Shown one piece after another: positions 18,353 through 26,075 of a stretch of 64,000 bases of DNA; the stretch's first letter is position 1, and each line of letters opens with the position of its first letter. Both the position numbers and the translations under genes were made by a program. The notes under the pieces are model-generated. The model was not told the DNA's origin. It ran no database searches and saw nothing but the letters and a program-made list of their open reading frames with translations. This DNA is from Seonamhaeicola sp. (GTDB lineage Bacteria; Bacteroidota; Bacteroidia; Flavobacteriales; Flavobacteriaceae): positions 186,001-250,000 of the forward strand of contig NZ_JANQJQ010000016.1 in the NCBI RefSeq assembly GCF_028281565.1. Direction: 5' to 3'.

Positions 18353-19243
18353 TTAGTTGTTTTTAATATGTAAACTCCAGGTAATACCATACGTATCGTT
18401 TGCATTTAAAACCTGTAAGCCTATGTTGTTATTAAAGCTGTCTGATACCCCTGTTGTAGGCTCAATAGCAATGGTATTGTCTTTTGGTGGGGTATAAACC
18501 TGCAAAAAGTTATTGTCACCGGTAGCGTTAAATTTTAAATCGTATTTAGGAGTTCTAAAAACGACTTCATCAGAATTTAAAATCCAACAGTCATCTAATT
18601 GCTGTCCCCTAATTTTAATGGCTTCAGTCGTATCCGTCTCTGAGATACCTGTAGTGATATTTCGGTCTCCTAACACTACTTTTTGAGTGCTATCCAGTTG
18701 CAGCATACTGTCATACAGATGATCACTTAAAAAATACGGATGCCATCCCAGAGTGAATGGAAACGCTTTGGAGTCGGTATTTTTAACAGTCACTTTTAAC
18801 TCAAAATCTTCTTTACTGAAACTATACTCTAACCGGATAGCGTAGGTGTATGGAAATCCTATGGATTCGTTAGTTTCGTTATATTCCAGGGTGACGGAAG
18901 CTGAACCTGCATCTGCTTTACTGTTAATCACCTCAAAAGTTTTATTATAAACCAACCCGTGTAAGGCATTGTTTTCTTCTTTTTGATTGGCTTCGAACTG
19001 AAATTCCTTGCCATTAAAAGCATATTTACCATCCTTAATTCTATTCGCAAACGGAAATAAAATGGAAGACGCATAAGTGTCAGCATAGCTTAAGGGCGAT
19101 AAATCTTTAATGATCTCATGTCCGTTAAGGGTTAGTTCTTGTAAACTGGCACCGTCATCCAGGTAAATTTTAGCAAAAACGTTGTTTTCTGCGTTAGTTA
19201 TTTCTAAATAGCTTAATGTTTTGTGGTGGTTTATGTGATACAT
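18353..19243 (-). CDS. Aldose 1-epimerase (galactose mutarotase family)
   Basis: The 296-residue protein is a galactose-mutarotase-like beta-sandwich with no signal peptide. Family landmarks are SSILFPFANRIKDGKYAFNG near 62, NNALHGLVYN with the catalytic histidine near 95, TLGWHPYFLSD near 176 with the second histidine, and the acidic AIEPTTGVSDSFNN near 260. It converts beta- to alpha-D-galactose, the galactokinase substrate. It is the second gene of the operon, 4 bp after the regulator, and is more like the YeaD/GalM-related group than long GalM proteins. Confidence 0.88.
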   Translation of the reverse strand: MYHINHHKTLSYLEITNAENNVFAKIYLDDGASLQELTLNGHEIIKDLSPLSYADTYASSILFPFANRIKDGKYAFNGKEFQFEANQKEENNALHGLVYNKTFEVINSKADAGSASVTLEYNETNESIGFPYTYAIRLEYSFSKEDFELKVTVKNTDSKAFPFTLGWHPYFLSDHLYDSMLQLDSTQKVVLGDRNITTGISETDTTEAIKIRGQQLDDCWILNSDEVVFRTPKYDLKFNATGDNNFLQVYTPPKDNTIAIEPTTGVSDSFNNNIGLQVLNANDTYGITWSLHIKNN

Positions 19244-19247
19244 TTAG

Positions 19248-20240
19248 TTATAAAGAGTTTCTTAGTATTAAGTTATTAGGATTTTCAATTTGTGTTTGCT
19301 CTTTGTTTAAGATCATTTCCGCCAGACGTTTCCCCATGGCATTAAAATCGGTTGAAATGGTAGTGATGCCCCCTTCAACAATTTCTTTGAGTAAAGTGTC
19401 ATTGTATGATATCACACCAATATCTTTGGCCAGTGTCAACTGAGATTCTTTCATTTTTTTGATGACTCTCAGTAAATTTTTATCATCTGGGATAATGTAC
19501 AGGTCGCCTGTTTCGGGTGTTTTATCTTTTAATGAACTAACAATCGAGTAATTCAACCCGTTCTTTTCGCAAAATTTAGAAAAGCCGTCTAACATCCCTA
19601 GCGGTTGTTTGCTTTCGGAATTAACCAAAATTAAATTTTGATACTTTTTTATAAGCGGTTTTACACTATTTAAATTATTAAAAAGTGCTTTTTCAAAATT
19701 TTGATAGATCCCGGGATATTCCGATAAATCATCGTGGATCTGGTCTAAAATATAAACTTTGTCACCCGGAAGGATTTGAATATCATCATTGGTATTTCCC
19801 AAATTAGCCGGCATAATAACATAGTAATTATAATCACCGGCATTGTCCTGAACGAGCTTACTGAAAATAGTTCTGTTGAAATGGTGAAAATAAATATCAA
19901 CCTGAATATCACTTCCCAGGTGTTCCAAAAACGAATTGTACAGATCCTCTTTAAAAGAATTCAACTCATCAAACAGTAAAAATATCTTTTGGGTAACGCT
20001 TACATTTTCGCTGGATACATAATACCCTTTACCAACAACAGATTGAATGATGCCCCTGTTCTTTAGTTCGTTAAAGGCCATTAATACAGTATCTCTGGAA
20101 AGGTTGTGGTCATTTTTTATCTGATTGATCGATGGGATCTGATCGCCTTTTTGAAGCACGCCGGAAACTATCATTTCTTCAATAGAATGAATTATTTGCT
20201 TATACTTCGGGATACCTATTTTGCTTTTGACCTTTATCAT
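19248..20240 (-). CDS. GntR-family regulator with periplasmic-binding-like sensor domain
   Basis: The 330-residue protein has an N-terminal winged helix of the GntR type (IPKYKQIIHSIEEMIVSG, SRDTVLMAFNELKNRGII) at about 8-75. The remainder is a LacI/periplasmic-binding-protein-like effector domain ending TTISTDFNAMGKRLAEMIL, the architecture of AraR. It probably senses galactose or a derivative, and is first in the operon with mutarotase, galK and galT while diverging from the symporter gene. The inverted repeat at 20282-20297 in the divergent spacer is a reasonable operator for both directions. Whether it represses or activates is inference. Confidence 0.88.
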   Translation of the reverse strand: MIKVKSKIGIPKYKQIIHSIEEMIVSGVLQKGDQIPSINQIKNDHNLSRDTVLMAFNELKNRGIIQSVVGKGYYVSSENVSVTQKIFLLFDELNSFKEDLYNSFLEHLGSDIQVDIYFHHFNRTIFSKLVQDNAGDYNYYVIMPANLGNTNDDIQILPGDKVYILDQIHDDLSEYPGIYQNFEKALFNNLNSVKPLIKKYQNLILVNSESKQPLGMLDGFSKFCEKNGLNYSIVSSLKDKTPETGDLYIIPDDKNLLRVIKKMKESQLTLAKDIGVISYNDTLLKEIVEGGITTISTDFNAMGKRLAEMILNKEQTQIENPNNLILRNSL

Positions 20241-20281
20241 AATTTATGACTACAAATATAAAAAAAATTATTAAAAAACCT

Positions 20282-20297
20282 ACTAGACCCTACTAGT
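20282..20297. promoter_or_regulatory. Candidate operator of the GntR regulator
   Basis: ACTAG (20282-20286) and CTAGT (20293-20297) form a perfect inverted repeat with a 6-bp spacer, and CTACTAG is also directly repeated across it. It is the only clear dyad in the divergent spacer, placed between the regulator start (20240) and the symporter promoter. Confidence 0.55.
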
Positions 20298-20316
20298 TTG
20301 GTTTTTTTATTTAAAA

Positions 20317-20350
20317 TTGTCATTTTTTTAAAATTTAATTTCTATATTTG
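20317..20350 (+). promoter_or_regulatory. Promoter of the sugar symporter gene
   Basis: TTG at 20317-20319 and TATATTTG at 20343-20350 fit the Bacteroidota -33 and -7 elements at a 23-bp spacing. The ATG follows at 20387, and the candidate operator lies 20 bp upstream of the -33 box. Confidence 0.55.
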
Positions 20351-20386
20351 GAACTTATTAATACTAACTGAACTAAATATTTTACT

Positions 20387-22048
20387 ATGACAGCAGGATT
20401 TGATACATGGGACTATGTAGTCTTCGTTGCTTACGCCATTTTGATATTAGGTGTAGGATTGTGGGTGTCCAGAGACAAGGAAGGACACCAAAAAAATGCT
20501 GAAGATTATTTCTTAGCGAGTAAGTCGTTACCGTGGTGGGCCATTGGAGCCTCATTAATTGCGGCTAACATTTCAGCAGAGCAATTTATTGGAATGTCCG
20601 GCTCCGGATTTGCATTGGGACTAGCTATTGCATCCTATGAATGGATGGCGGCATTGACATTAATCATCGTAGGGAAGTACTTTTTACCAATCTTTATTGA
20701 AAAAGGACTTTATACGATACCGGAATTTGTTGAAAAACGATTCTCTACCAACTTAAAAACCATTCTGGCTGTTTTCTGGTTAGGACTTTATGTATTTGTT
20801 AACCTGACCTCTGTATTGTATTTAGGAGGGCTGGCTATTGAAACCATTATGGGCGTGGATATGATGTACGCCATTGTTGGTCTGGCATTATTTGCGGCTG
20901 CCTATTCATTATACGGTGGTTTATCGGCTGTAGCATGGACCGATGTAATTCAGGTAGTGTTCCTGGTCTTAGGTGGTTTAGTGACCACGTATTTAGCATT
21001 AAATACGGTTTCCGGAGGTGAAGGTATTATGGCCGGATTCCATAAAGTATGGGACGCTGCTCCTGAGAAATTCCATATGGTATTGGAAGAATTCAATAGC
21101 GATGGCAGTACCAATAACAATTATCTTGATTTACCCGGTATTTGGGTATTAATAGGGGGGTTATGGGTAGCTAACTTATACTATTGGGGATTCAACCAGT
21201 ATATCATCCAAAGGACATTGGCTGCTAAATCGTTAAAAGAATCTCAAAAAGGGATCTTATTGGCAGCATTCTTAAAATTACTTATTCCTTTAATTGTGGT
21301 TGTTCCCGGAATTGCTGCTTACGTTATGGTTAATGATCCTGAGATCATGGCCGGATTAGGAGAAGTAGGGCAGTTAAATAAACCGTCTTTAGAGCAAGCA
21401 GATAAAGCGTATCCCTGGTTATTACAGTTTTTGCCAACAGGACTTAAAGGCGTGGCATTTGCCGCATTAGCAGCAGCTATCGTATCGTCTTTGGCATCTA
21501 TGTTGAATTCTACATCAACGATATTCACCATGGATATTTACAAGCAATACTTTAATAAAGATGCCGGTGATAAAAAGACCGTAAACGTAGGACGAATTAC
21601 TGCCGCTATAGCTTTGGTAATAGCTGTATTGGTTGCACCACTATTAGACGGGTTAGATCAGGCGTTCCAGTACATCCAGGAATACACAGGATTAGTAAGT
21701 CCGGGTATTTTAGCAGTATTCTTATTGGGACTTTTCTGGAAGAAAACAACAAACAAAGCTGCTATTTGGGGTGCTATTTTATCGATCCCGGTGGCATTGG
21801 CATTAAAGGTTTTACCGTTGAATGTTGAAGCTTTCGATTGGTTAGCACCATGGATGCATCAGATGGGTATCGCCACATTATTGTCTATGGCTATTATTGT
21901 AGTCTTGAGTAATGCAGAGGCTAAAGGAGCCGATGATCCGAAAGGTATTCCACTGACTAAAGAATTATTCAAAACAACGCCATTGTTTAACGTTGGTTCG
22001 TTTGTTGTAATGATCATTTTAGCTGTGTTATACGCTATTTTCTGGTAA
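20387..22048 (+). CDS. Sodium/sugar symporter (SSS family, SglT-like)
   Basis: The 553-residue protein is a polytopic inner-membrane transporter of the sodium:solute symporter family with about 14 hydrophobic segments. The N-terminal helix WDYVVFVAYAILILGVGLWV, the sodium-site region LIAANISAEQFIGMSGSG near 60, and SSLASMLNSTSTIFTMDIY near 365 match sodium/galactose or glucose symporters. Divergence from a regulator, mutarotase, galK and galT makes galactose the likely substrate. It would import monosaccharide released by the periplasmic beta-galactosidase of the distant PUL. It ends at a strong terminator. Confidence 0.92.
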   Translation: MTAGFDTWDYVVFVAYAILILGVGLWVSRDKEGHQKNAEDYFLASKSLPWWAIGASLIAANISAEQFIGMSGSGFALGLAIASYEWMAALTLIIVGKYFLPIFIEKGLYTIPEFVEKRFSTNLKTILAVFWLGLYVFVNLTSVLYLGGLAIETIMGVDMMYAIVGLALFAAAYSLYGGLSAVAWTDVIQVVFLVLGGLVTTYLALNTVSGGEGIMAGFHKVWDAAPEKFHMVLEEFNSDGSTNNNYLDLPGIWVLIGGLWVANLYYWGFNQYIIQRTLAAKSLKESQKGILLAAFLKLLIPLIVVVPGIAAYVMVNDPEIMAGLGEVGQLNKPSLEQADKAYPWLLQFLPTGLKGVAFAALAAAIVSSLASMLNSTSTIFTMDIYKQYFNKDAGDKKTVNVGRITAAIALVIAVLVAPLLDGLDQAFQYIQEYTGLVSPGILAVFLLGLFWKKTTNKAAIWGAILSIPVALALKVLPLNVEAFDWLAPWMHQMGIATLLSMAIIVVLSNAEAKGADDPKGIPLTKELFKTTPLFNVGSFVVMIILAVLYAIFW

Positions 22049-22070
22049 GATAATTTATTTAGATATATTT

Positions 22071-22108
22071 AAAACGCCTTACTTTTTAGTACGGCGTTTT
22101 ATTTTTTT
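22071..22108 (+). terminator. Rho-independent terminator after the symporter
   Basis: AAAACGCCTTAC (22071-22082) pairs with GTACGGCGTTTT (22089-22100), with one bulge and a T-rich tail. Confidence 0.88.
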
Positions 22109-22167
22109 ATAATGATAGCTCCATGATAACTCCATAATAAATCTCTGTAAAAAATATGACCATTTAT

Positions 22168-22199
22168 TTTGGTTAGATATAGGTTTAATTTTATATTTG
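22168..22199 (+). promoter_or_regulatory. Promoter of tRNA-Arg
   Basis: TTTG at 22168-22171 and TATATTTG at 22192-22199 match -33/-7 elements with a 20-bp gap. The mature tRNA begins 13 bp after the -7 box. Confidence 0.65.
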
Positions 22200-22211
22200 C
22201 ACCGCTTTAAT

Positions 22212-22285
22212 GGTCGCGTAGCTCAGCTGGATAGAGCATCTGCCTTCTAAGCAGACGGTCACAGGTTCGAATCCTGTCGCGATCA
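22212..22285 (+). tRNA. tRNA-Arg (anticodon TCT)
   Basis: The 74-nt cloverleaf is complete. The acceptor stem is GGTCGCG/CGCGATC with one G-T pair, and the D-arm carries AGCTCAGCTGGATAGAGC. The anticodon loop is CTTCTAA (anticodon TCT, reading AGA), and the T-arm is ACAGG-TTCGAAT-CCTGT. The discriminator is A and CCA is not encoded. The last 17 bases of this locus (22270-22286) recur four more times in the next 4 kb, so the gene appears to be an integration target. Confidence 0.97.
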
Positions 22286-22286
22286 C

Positions 22287-22392
22287 GGATAAATAGTTCA
22301 ATAAGAAAAAACGCCAAGTTTACTTGAGCGTTTTTTTGTTTGTACTATTTTCAGCACGGAGTGCTAAGGATATTTAATCCTGTCGCGATCAC
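22287..22392 (+). repeat. First tRNA-tail unit (106 bp), ending in a copy of the tRNA-Arg 3' end
   Basis: The unit begins after the tRNA, contains its terminator and a hairpin AGCAC-GGA-GTGCT with AAGGATATT behind it, and ends with an exact 17-base copy of the tRNA end (AATCCTGTCGCGATCAC, 22376-22392). The hairpin followed by AAGGAT and then the tRNA tail is the same arrangement seen at the right ends of the 22376 and 26076 units, though the first part is unrelated to them. Confidence 0.75.
22305..22338 (+). terminator. Terminator of the tRNA-Arg transcript
   Basis: AAAAAACGCC-AAGT pairs with ACTT-GAGCGTTTTTT around a small loop, with a two-base asymmetry, followed by seven T. It lies 20 bp after the tRNA. 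Confidence 0.8.
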
Positions 22393-22553
22393 AAGAGAAG
22401 CCTGACACTTTGTGTTGGGCTTTTTTTGTGGAACAGCTCAAGTAACATTTAATGTATGGAACACGAAAAAGAACAATAAAGTACGGCTTTAGGGCTTTAC
22501 GTTTGTACGGTAAAGCACTAAGGGATCATTGAAAATAATCCTGTCGCGATCAC
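22376..22553 (+). repeat. Left copy of the 178-bp tRNA-tail repeat
   Basis: It begins and ends with AATCCTGTCGCGATCAC (22376-22392 and 22537-22553). After the first copy comes a strong terminator hairpin (stem AAGCCTGACAC/GTGTTGGGCTT from 22398) with a T run. The first 56 bases are identical to 26076-26131, and the last 31 bases match 26224-26254 with one change. The middle has diverged but keeps ACAATAAAG and a hairpin with CTTTAC/GTAAAG arms. Together with its partner it encloses the 3.5 kb islet. Confidence 0.85.
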
Positions 22554-22663
22554 TAGGCTTGAAACCCAGCCAATAGAGGGGGTGAATTTATACTCTTGTT
22601 TGCTTTGACATATTAGACATCACCTTTTTATGTCAAAATGTATGATTTTTATTGTTGTTTGTT

Positions 22664-23497
22664 TTAGTGTACATTGCCTGCAAATGGATGTTCTGAATCC
22701 TTCGTTTTCTTTTTTTTAATTTGCTCACGTTCCCAAACAGTTGGACTACCAAATAATATCTTCCAAATCATAGCGGGACGTTTCCAAATATCCATGAATA
22801 AATCGCCCCATGCGTGGAATACTAAGTATATTGGATTAAACGAATTAACAGGTTTGGTTATACCATAAACAGCCTGCTCATTTTCCTCTTTAAAAGTACC
22901 GAAGATACGATCCCAAATAATTAGAGTAGAACCATAGTTTTTATCAATGTAATTGGCATTTACGGAATGGTGTACACGATGGTGAGAGGGTGTTACAAAA
23001 ATATATTCAATAGGTTTTGGTAACTTACGTATCAACTCGGTATGTATCCAAAATTGATATAATATTTCGAGTTGATGTACGATAATAAAAACTGTTGGAT
23101 CAAAACTTAGCATAAATACGGGTATAAAAAATACTAGTTTTAAGTTTTGTACCCAAGACAACCTAAATGAGGTAGACAAATTAAAGAAAGAAGAACTGTG
23201 ATGCACAATATGTGTGGACCACCAAAAACGCTGTTCATGAGAAATTTTATGAGACCAATATCTAACAAAATCTAGTGAAAGAAAACATAGCAAATATGAC
23301 CACCATGTATGAGGAATACTCCATGGAGTAAGATTGTAACAAACCACAACAATATAAAAAGTTCCAACTTTTGTAAATGCATTGACAAATAAATTACCAA
23401 AGCCTATTGCAGAAGATGCCAAGAAATCCTTTCCATGATATAATTTCTTTTGTTGTTTAATTGAAAGGTAGTATTCAAGAGCCACTAATGCAAACAT
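22664..23497 (-). CDS. Fatty acid hydroxylase / sterol desaturase superfamily membrane protein
   Basis: The 277-residue protein has several membrane helices and the di-iron histidine clusters of the superfamily: HKISHE near 103, HIVHHSS near 116 and a late HHRVHH near 192. Enzymes of this group hydroxylate or desaturate lipids using oxygen; the substrate is unknown. The first ATG is at 23497. The 31 codons upstream stay open and read like the missing first helix (LLQLDFNTIIWIAAPI), but contain no ATG, GTG or TTG and are preceded by a run of nine A. The gene may therefore have lost its start or be frameshifted. It is the last gene of the islet operon, 132 bp after the sigma gene. Confidence 0.82.
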   Translation of the reverse strand: MFALVALEYYLSIKQQKKLYHGKDFLASSAIGFGNLFVNAFTKVGTFYIVVVCYNLTPWSIPHTWWSYLLCFLSLDFVRYWSHKISHEQRFWWSTHIVHHSSSFFNLSTSFRLSWVQNLKLVFFIPVFMLSFDPTVFIIVHQLEILYQFWIHTELIRKLPKPIEYIFVTPSHHRVHHSVNANYIDKNYGSTLIIWDRIFGTFKEENEQAVYGITKPVNSFNPIYLVFHAWGDLFMDIWKRPAMIWKILFGSPTVWEREQIKKKKTKDSEHPFAGNVH

Positions 23498-23629
23498 AAT
23501 GGGTGCTGCAATCCAAATAATAGTGTTGAAATCTAGTTGGAGAAGTGTTTCTAATGAAAGCTCTTTTTTTTTGATAAAGTATATTGGTTTTTTAAATAAA
23601 CTTATTATTAAATTGACATATGATTTGTG

Positions 23630-24490
23630 TTATAAATACTTTAATAATAGATTAGATCCTTTAGATTTTTTTAGCTTATTGATAGCTTGTTCTTTAATTT
23701 GTCTAACGCGTTCTCTGGTAATTTCGAGCGTTTTGCCTATGTCACTTAATGTCATTGGCGAAACACCTCCAATACCGTAATGAAGCTTGATTATTTCTGA
23801 CTCTCGTTCAGAAAGTGAATTTATAACAGTTCCTAAATCTGTTTGCAATGAGTTGATTAATAAGGTTTTATCCGGTGTATCAAACTCATTGGTTTTAACA
23901 CGATTGTGTAAATTCAAATCGGTATCTTCGGAAAGTGGTGCATCCATAGAGACAGAATACTTGGCATTTTTTAAACAAAGCTCTATTTCTAAAACAGAAA
24001 CTTCAATAATATCAGCAATTTCATCTGCAGATGGAGCCCGGTTGTGTTTTTGTTCAAAAAAAGATGTAGATTCTTTTATTTTATTTATAACACCTATCTT
24101 ATTCAATGGTAACCTAACTATTCTAGAATTTTGGGCTAAAGCCTGTATTATGCTTTGTCTAATCCACCATACGGCGTAGGAAATAAATTTAAACCCTCGT
24201 GTTTCGTCAAACCTTCTGGCGGCTGTAAGTAAACCTAAATTACCTTCATTTATTAAATCGGATAATGCTAATCCTTGGTTTTGATATTGTTTTGCCACCG
24301 AGACAACAAATCTTAGATTGGCCTTAGTAAGTTCATTTAGAGCCTCTTGATTTCCACTTCTTATCAAAGCGGCTAATTCTACTTCTCGTTCAGCATTTAT
24401 TAAACTAAATTTACTAATCTCAGCTAAATATTTAGCTATTGATTCGGTACTTCTAAGTGTAATTTGCTTACTTATATAAAGAGATTTCAT
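23630..24490 (-). CDS. RpoD-like sigma-70 factor (paralogue of the primary sigma)
   Basis: The 286-residue protein has the same length and order of regions as the Bacteroidota primary sigma factor. Region 1.2 (KYLAEISKFSLINAEREVEL), region 2 (ELTKANLRFVVSVAKQYQNQ, then FDETRGFKFISYAVWWIRQS), region 3 (RLPLNKIGVINKI) and region 4 HTH (MTLSDIGKTLEITRERVRQI) are all intact. The conserved DNA-contacting parts are kept, while linkers and region 3 (SFFEQKHNRAP, EIELCLKNAKYSVSMDAPLSED) are diverged, so I read it as an accessory group 2-type copy rather than rpoD itself. It is co-directional with and 16 bp from the NYN gene. It could recognise the usual TAnnTTTG boxes. Confidence 0.88.
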   Translation of the reverse strand: MKSLYISKQITLRSTESIAKYLAEISKFSLINAEREVELAALIRSGNQEALNELTKANLRFVVSVAKQYQNQGLALSDLINEGNLGLLTAARRFDETRGFKFISYAVWWIRQSIIQALAQNSRIVRLPLNKIGVINKIKESTSFFEQKHNRAPSADEIADIIEVSVLEIELCLKNAKYSVSMDAPLSEDTDLNLHNRVKTNEFDTPDKTLLINSLQTDLGTVINSLSERESEIIKLHYGIGGVSPMTLSDIGKTLEITRERVRQIKEQAINKLKKSKGSNLLLKYL

Positions 24491-24506
24491 ATAATACGTT
24501 TAGCGT

Positions 24507-25250
24507 TTATGCAATTATTCTAACATAAATAAGCTTTTGATTAGTTTTTGGATGTTTTCTTGGTTCTATTTCGAATTTACTTATGGAGTTAATTAATGGA
24601 GTTAATTTTTGAAAGCCATAATTTCTAGGGTCAAAATTGGGCTGTTTTTTTTGAAGTAAAGTCCCTACCTCGCCTAAAAACGCCCAACCTTCATCATCTT
24701 CCACATCAGAAATTGTTGTTCTAATTAAATTTACAACTGTTGGTGTGATTTTATCAACTTTAGGTTTGGGTACTTTGGTTTTTGACGTATTATTAATTCC
24801 TTGCTCAGTTTCCTTTTTTAGTATTTCCAAATAAATGAATTTATCACAGGCAACAATAAAGGGGTTAGGTGTTTTCTTTTCACCAATACCATATACAGTC
24901 ATTCCTGCCTCTCTTAGTCTTATAGCCAGTTTTGTGAAGTCGCTGTCACTCGAAACTAAGCAAAAACCATTCACTTTTTTGGAATATAAAATATCCATAG
25001 CATCAATAATCATAGCAGAATCTGTAGCATTCTTACCTATGGTGTAACTGTATTGCTGAATAGGAGTTATGGCGTTTTCAAGTAGAACTTTTTTCCATTT
25101 AGTCAAACTGGGTTTTGTCCAATCCCCATAGATTCTTTTTAAAGTTGGATTACCATATTTAGCGATTTCTTCGAGCAATTCCTTGACATACTTGGAAGGA
25201 ACATTATCGCCATCAATTAAAACTGCTAAATGCTGATTGCTATCCATCAT
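24507..25250 (-). CDS. NYN-domain RNase-like protein with OST-HTH/LOTUS domain
   Basis: The protein (247 residues from ATG 25250) has an N-terminal NYN/LabA-like PIN-fold domain. Its acidic metal-site residues are visible in AVLIDGDNV, NATDSAMIIDAMDIL and LVSSDSDFTKLA. A Lys- and Thr-rich linker leads to a C-terminal OST-HTH/LOTUS RNA-binding domain (about 175-247, GWAFLGEVGTLLQKKQPNFDPRNYG). Proteins of this architecture are thought to bind or cleave RNA; the target is unknown. The ATG lies 2 bp past the bS21 stop codon, so translation is probably coupled. A TTG two codons earlier would overlap that stop. Confidence 0.87.
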   Translation of the reverse strand: MMDSNQHLAVLIDGDNVPSKYVKELLEEIAKYGNPTLKRIYGDWTKPSLTKWKKVLLENAITPIQQYSYTIGKNATDSAMIIDAMDILYSKKVNGFCLVSSDSDFTKLAIRLREAGMTVYGIGEKKTPNPFIVACDKFIYLEILKKETEQGINNTSKTKVPKPKVDKITPTVVNLIRTTISDVEDDEGWAFLGEVGTLLQKKQPNFDPRNYGFQKLTPLINSISKFEIEPRKHPKTNQKLIYVRIIA

Positions 25251-25252
25251 AT

Positions 25253-25447
25253 TCAAATTTCTTGTGAACGCCGATAATCTTCTTTGTATTTCGCTTTTGC
25301 GATTTCTTCTCTTCTTTTGGTAGACTTTTTTGTAAAAGTTTTTTTACTCTTTAATTGCTGTAATTGCTTAGTATTCCTAAACTTTCGTTTGTATCGTTTT
25401 AAGGCTCGATCAATTTTTTCATCCGACTTTATCTTTATAATAAGCAT
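25253..25447 (-). CDS. rpsU: Small ribosomal subunit protein bS21 paralogue
   Basis: The 64-residue basic protein has the bS21 pattern of this phylum (MLIIKIK, IDRALKRYKRKF, then a Lys/Arg-rich helix and a C-terminal segment RREEIAKAKYKEDYRRSQEI). In Bacteroidota, bS21 sits with bS18 and bS6 on the 30S platform and helps to hide the anti-Shine-Dalgarno sequence of 16S rRNA. Here it lies in an accessory operon between a cold-shock gene (59 bp upstream) and the NYN gene (2 bp downstream), so it is probably a second, conditional copy. A tyrosine is kept at position 54, in the part that contacts the rRNA tail as I recall. No Shine-Dalgarno sequence precedes it. Confidence 0.88.
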   Translation of the reverse strand: MLIIKIKSDEKIDRALKRYKRKFRNTKQLQQLKSKKTFTKKSTKRREEIAKAKYKEDYRRSQEI

Positions 25448-25506
25448 AGTTCTTTTGTCTTTTTAAAAAGGTTCATTGACTAAAATGTAACTGCCTCTGT
25501 GTAAAA

Positions 25507-25701
25507 TTAGTTGACGAGTTCAACGTTAACAGCGTTCAAACCCTTTTTACCGTGTTCAACTTCGAATTTAACTTTGTCATTTTCGTTAATTCGATCGATT
25601 AATCCTGATTCGTGTACAAAAATATCTTCTCCATTGTCTGTAGACGTGATAAACCCGAACCCTTTAGTTCTGTTAAAGAACTTTACTTTTCCTTCTTTCA
25701 T
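25507..25701 (-). CDS. CspA-family cold-shock protein
   Basis: The 64-residue single cold-shock domain has both RNA-binding motifs intact (KGFGFIT at about 13-19 and EDIFVHES near 25-32) and ends KGLNAVNVELVN. Csp proteins bind single-stranded RNA and melt structure, acting as RNA chaperones. It is the first gene of the islet operon, ahead of the bS21 paralogue. A gene-free stretch of 370 bases lies upstream before the right repeat, long enough for the extended leader often found on cold-induced csp mRNAs. Several paralogues are usual in this phylum. Confidence 0.94.
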   Translation of the reverse strand: MKEGKVKFFNRTKGFGFITSTDNGEDIFVHESGLIDRINENDKVKFEVEHGKKGLNAVNVELVN

Positions 25702-26075
25702 AATTTTAAAATTTGATTTGTATTATTATTATCTATACGAGTCAAAAAATAAGAGTGATTAAGTGTGAATGATCAACCTAATATTGAAACCTCTTAGTAA
25801 CTGTATAATATTGGCTAGCAATAAAAATTAAAATAGAAAGGAGTTAAATGGAAGTATAAAAATCTTTGCTAAAGAAACAGTTTCGCTAATCACTACAAAG
25901 AACAACATTTAAACTGGAATAATCTAATTCCTATCATTATAATTAAAGAATTTTTCAAATTTGTATTTGCCGAAAATCAGAAACATATCTAAATCGGTTA
26001 ACAAATCGGTCAGCAGTTGCAAGAATAAACATTAAAAGTGTAGTAAATATATGGGATGAGAGAGAGATTAGTTCT
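25702..26075. other. Gene-free leader region upstream of the csp operon
   Basis: This AT-rich stretch between the csp start and the right repeat has no convincing coding sequence. It must contain the operon promoter on the minus strand, but no clean CAAAnnTA (reverse of TAnnTTTG) was found. The nearest is CAAATTTG at 25956-25963. A long structured 5' leader is plausible for a cold-shock mRNA but cannot be shown by eye. Confidence 0.4.

Noticed and set aside
22305-22553. Repeated hairpins after the tRNA as a possible CRISPR array
   Set aside because: Unit lengths (106 and 161 bp) and tRNA identity do not fit repeat-spacer structure; no cas genes are present.
23787-24179. A 130-codon plus-strand frame opposite the sigma factor gene
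   Set aside because: It is an antisense shadow of the well-supported sigma factor gene.
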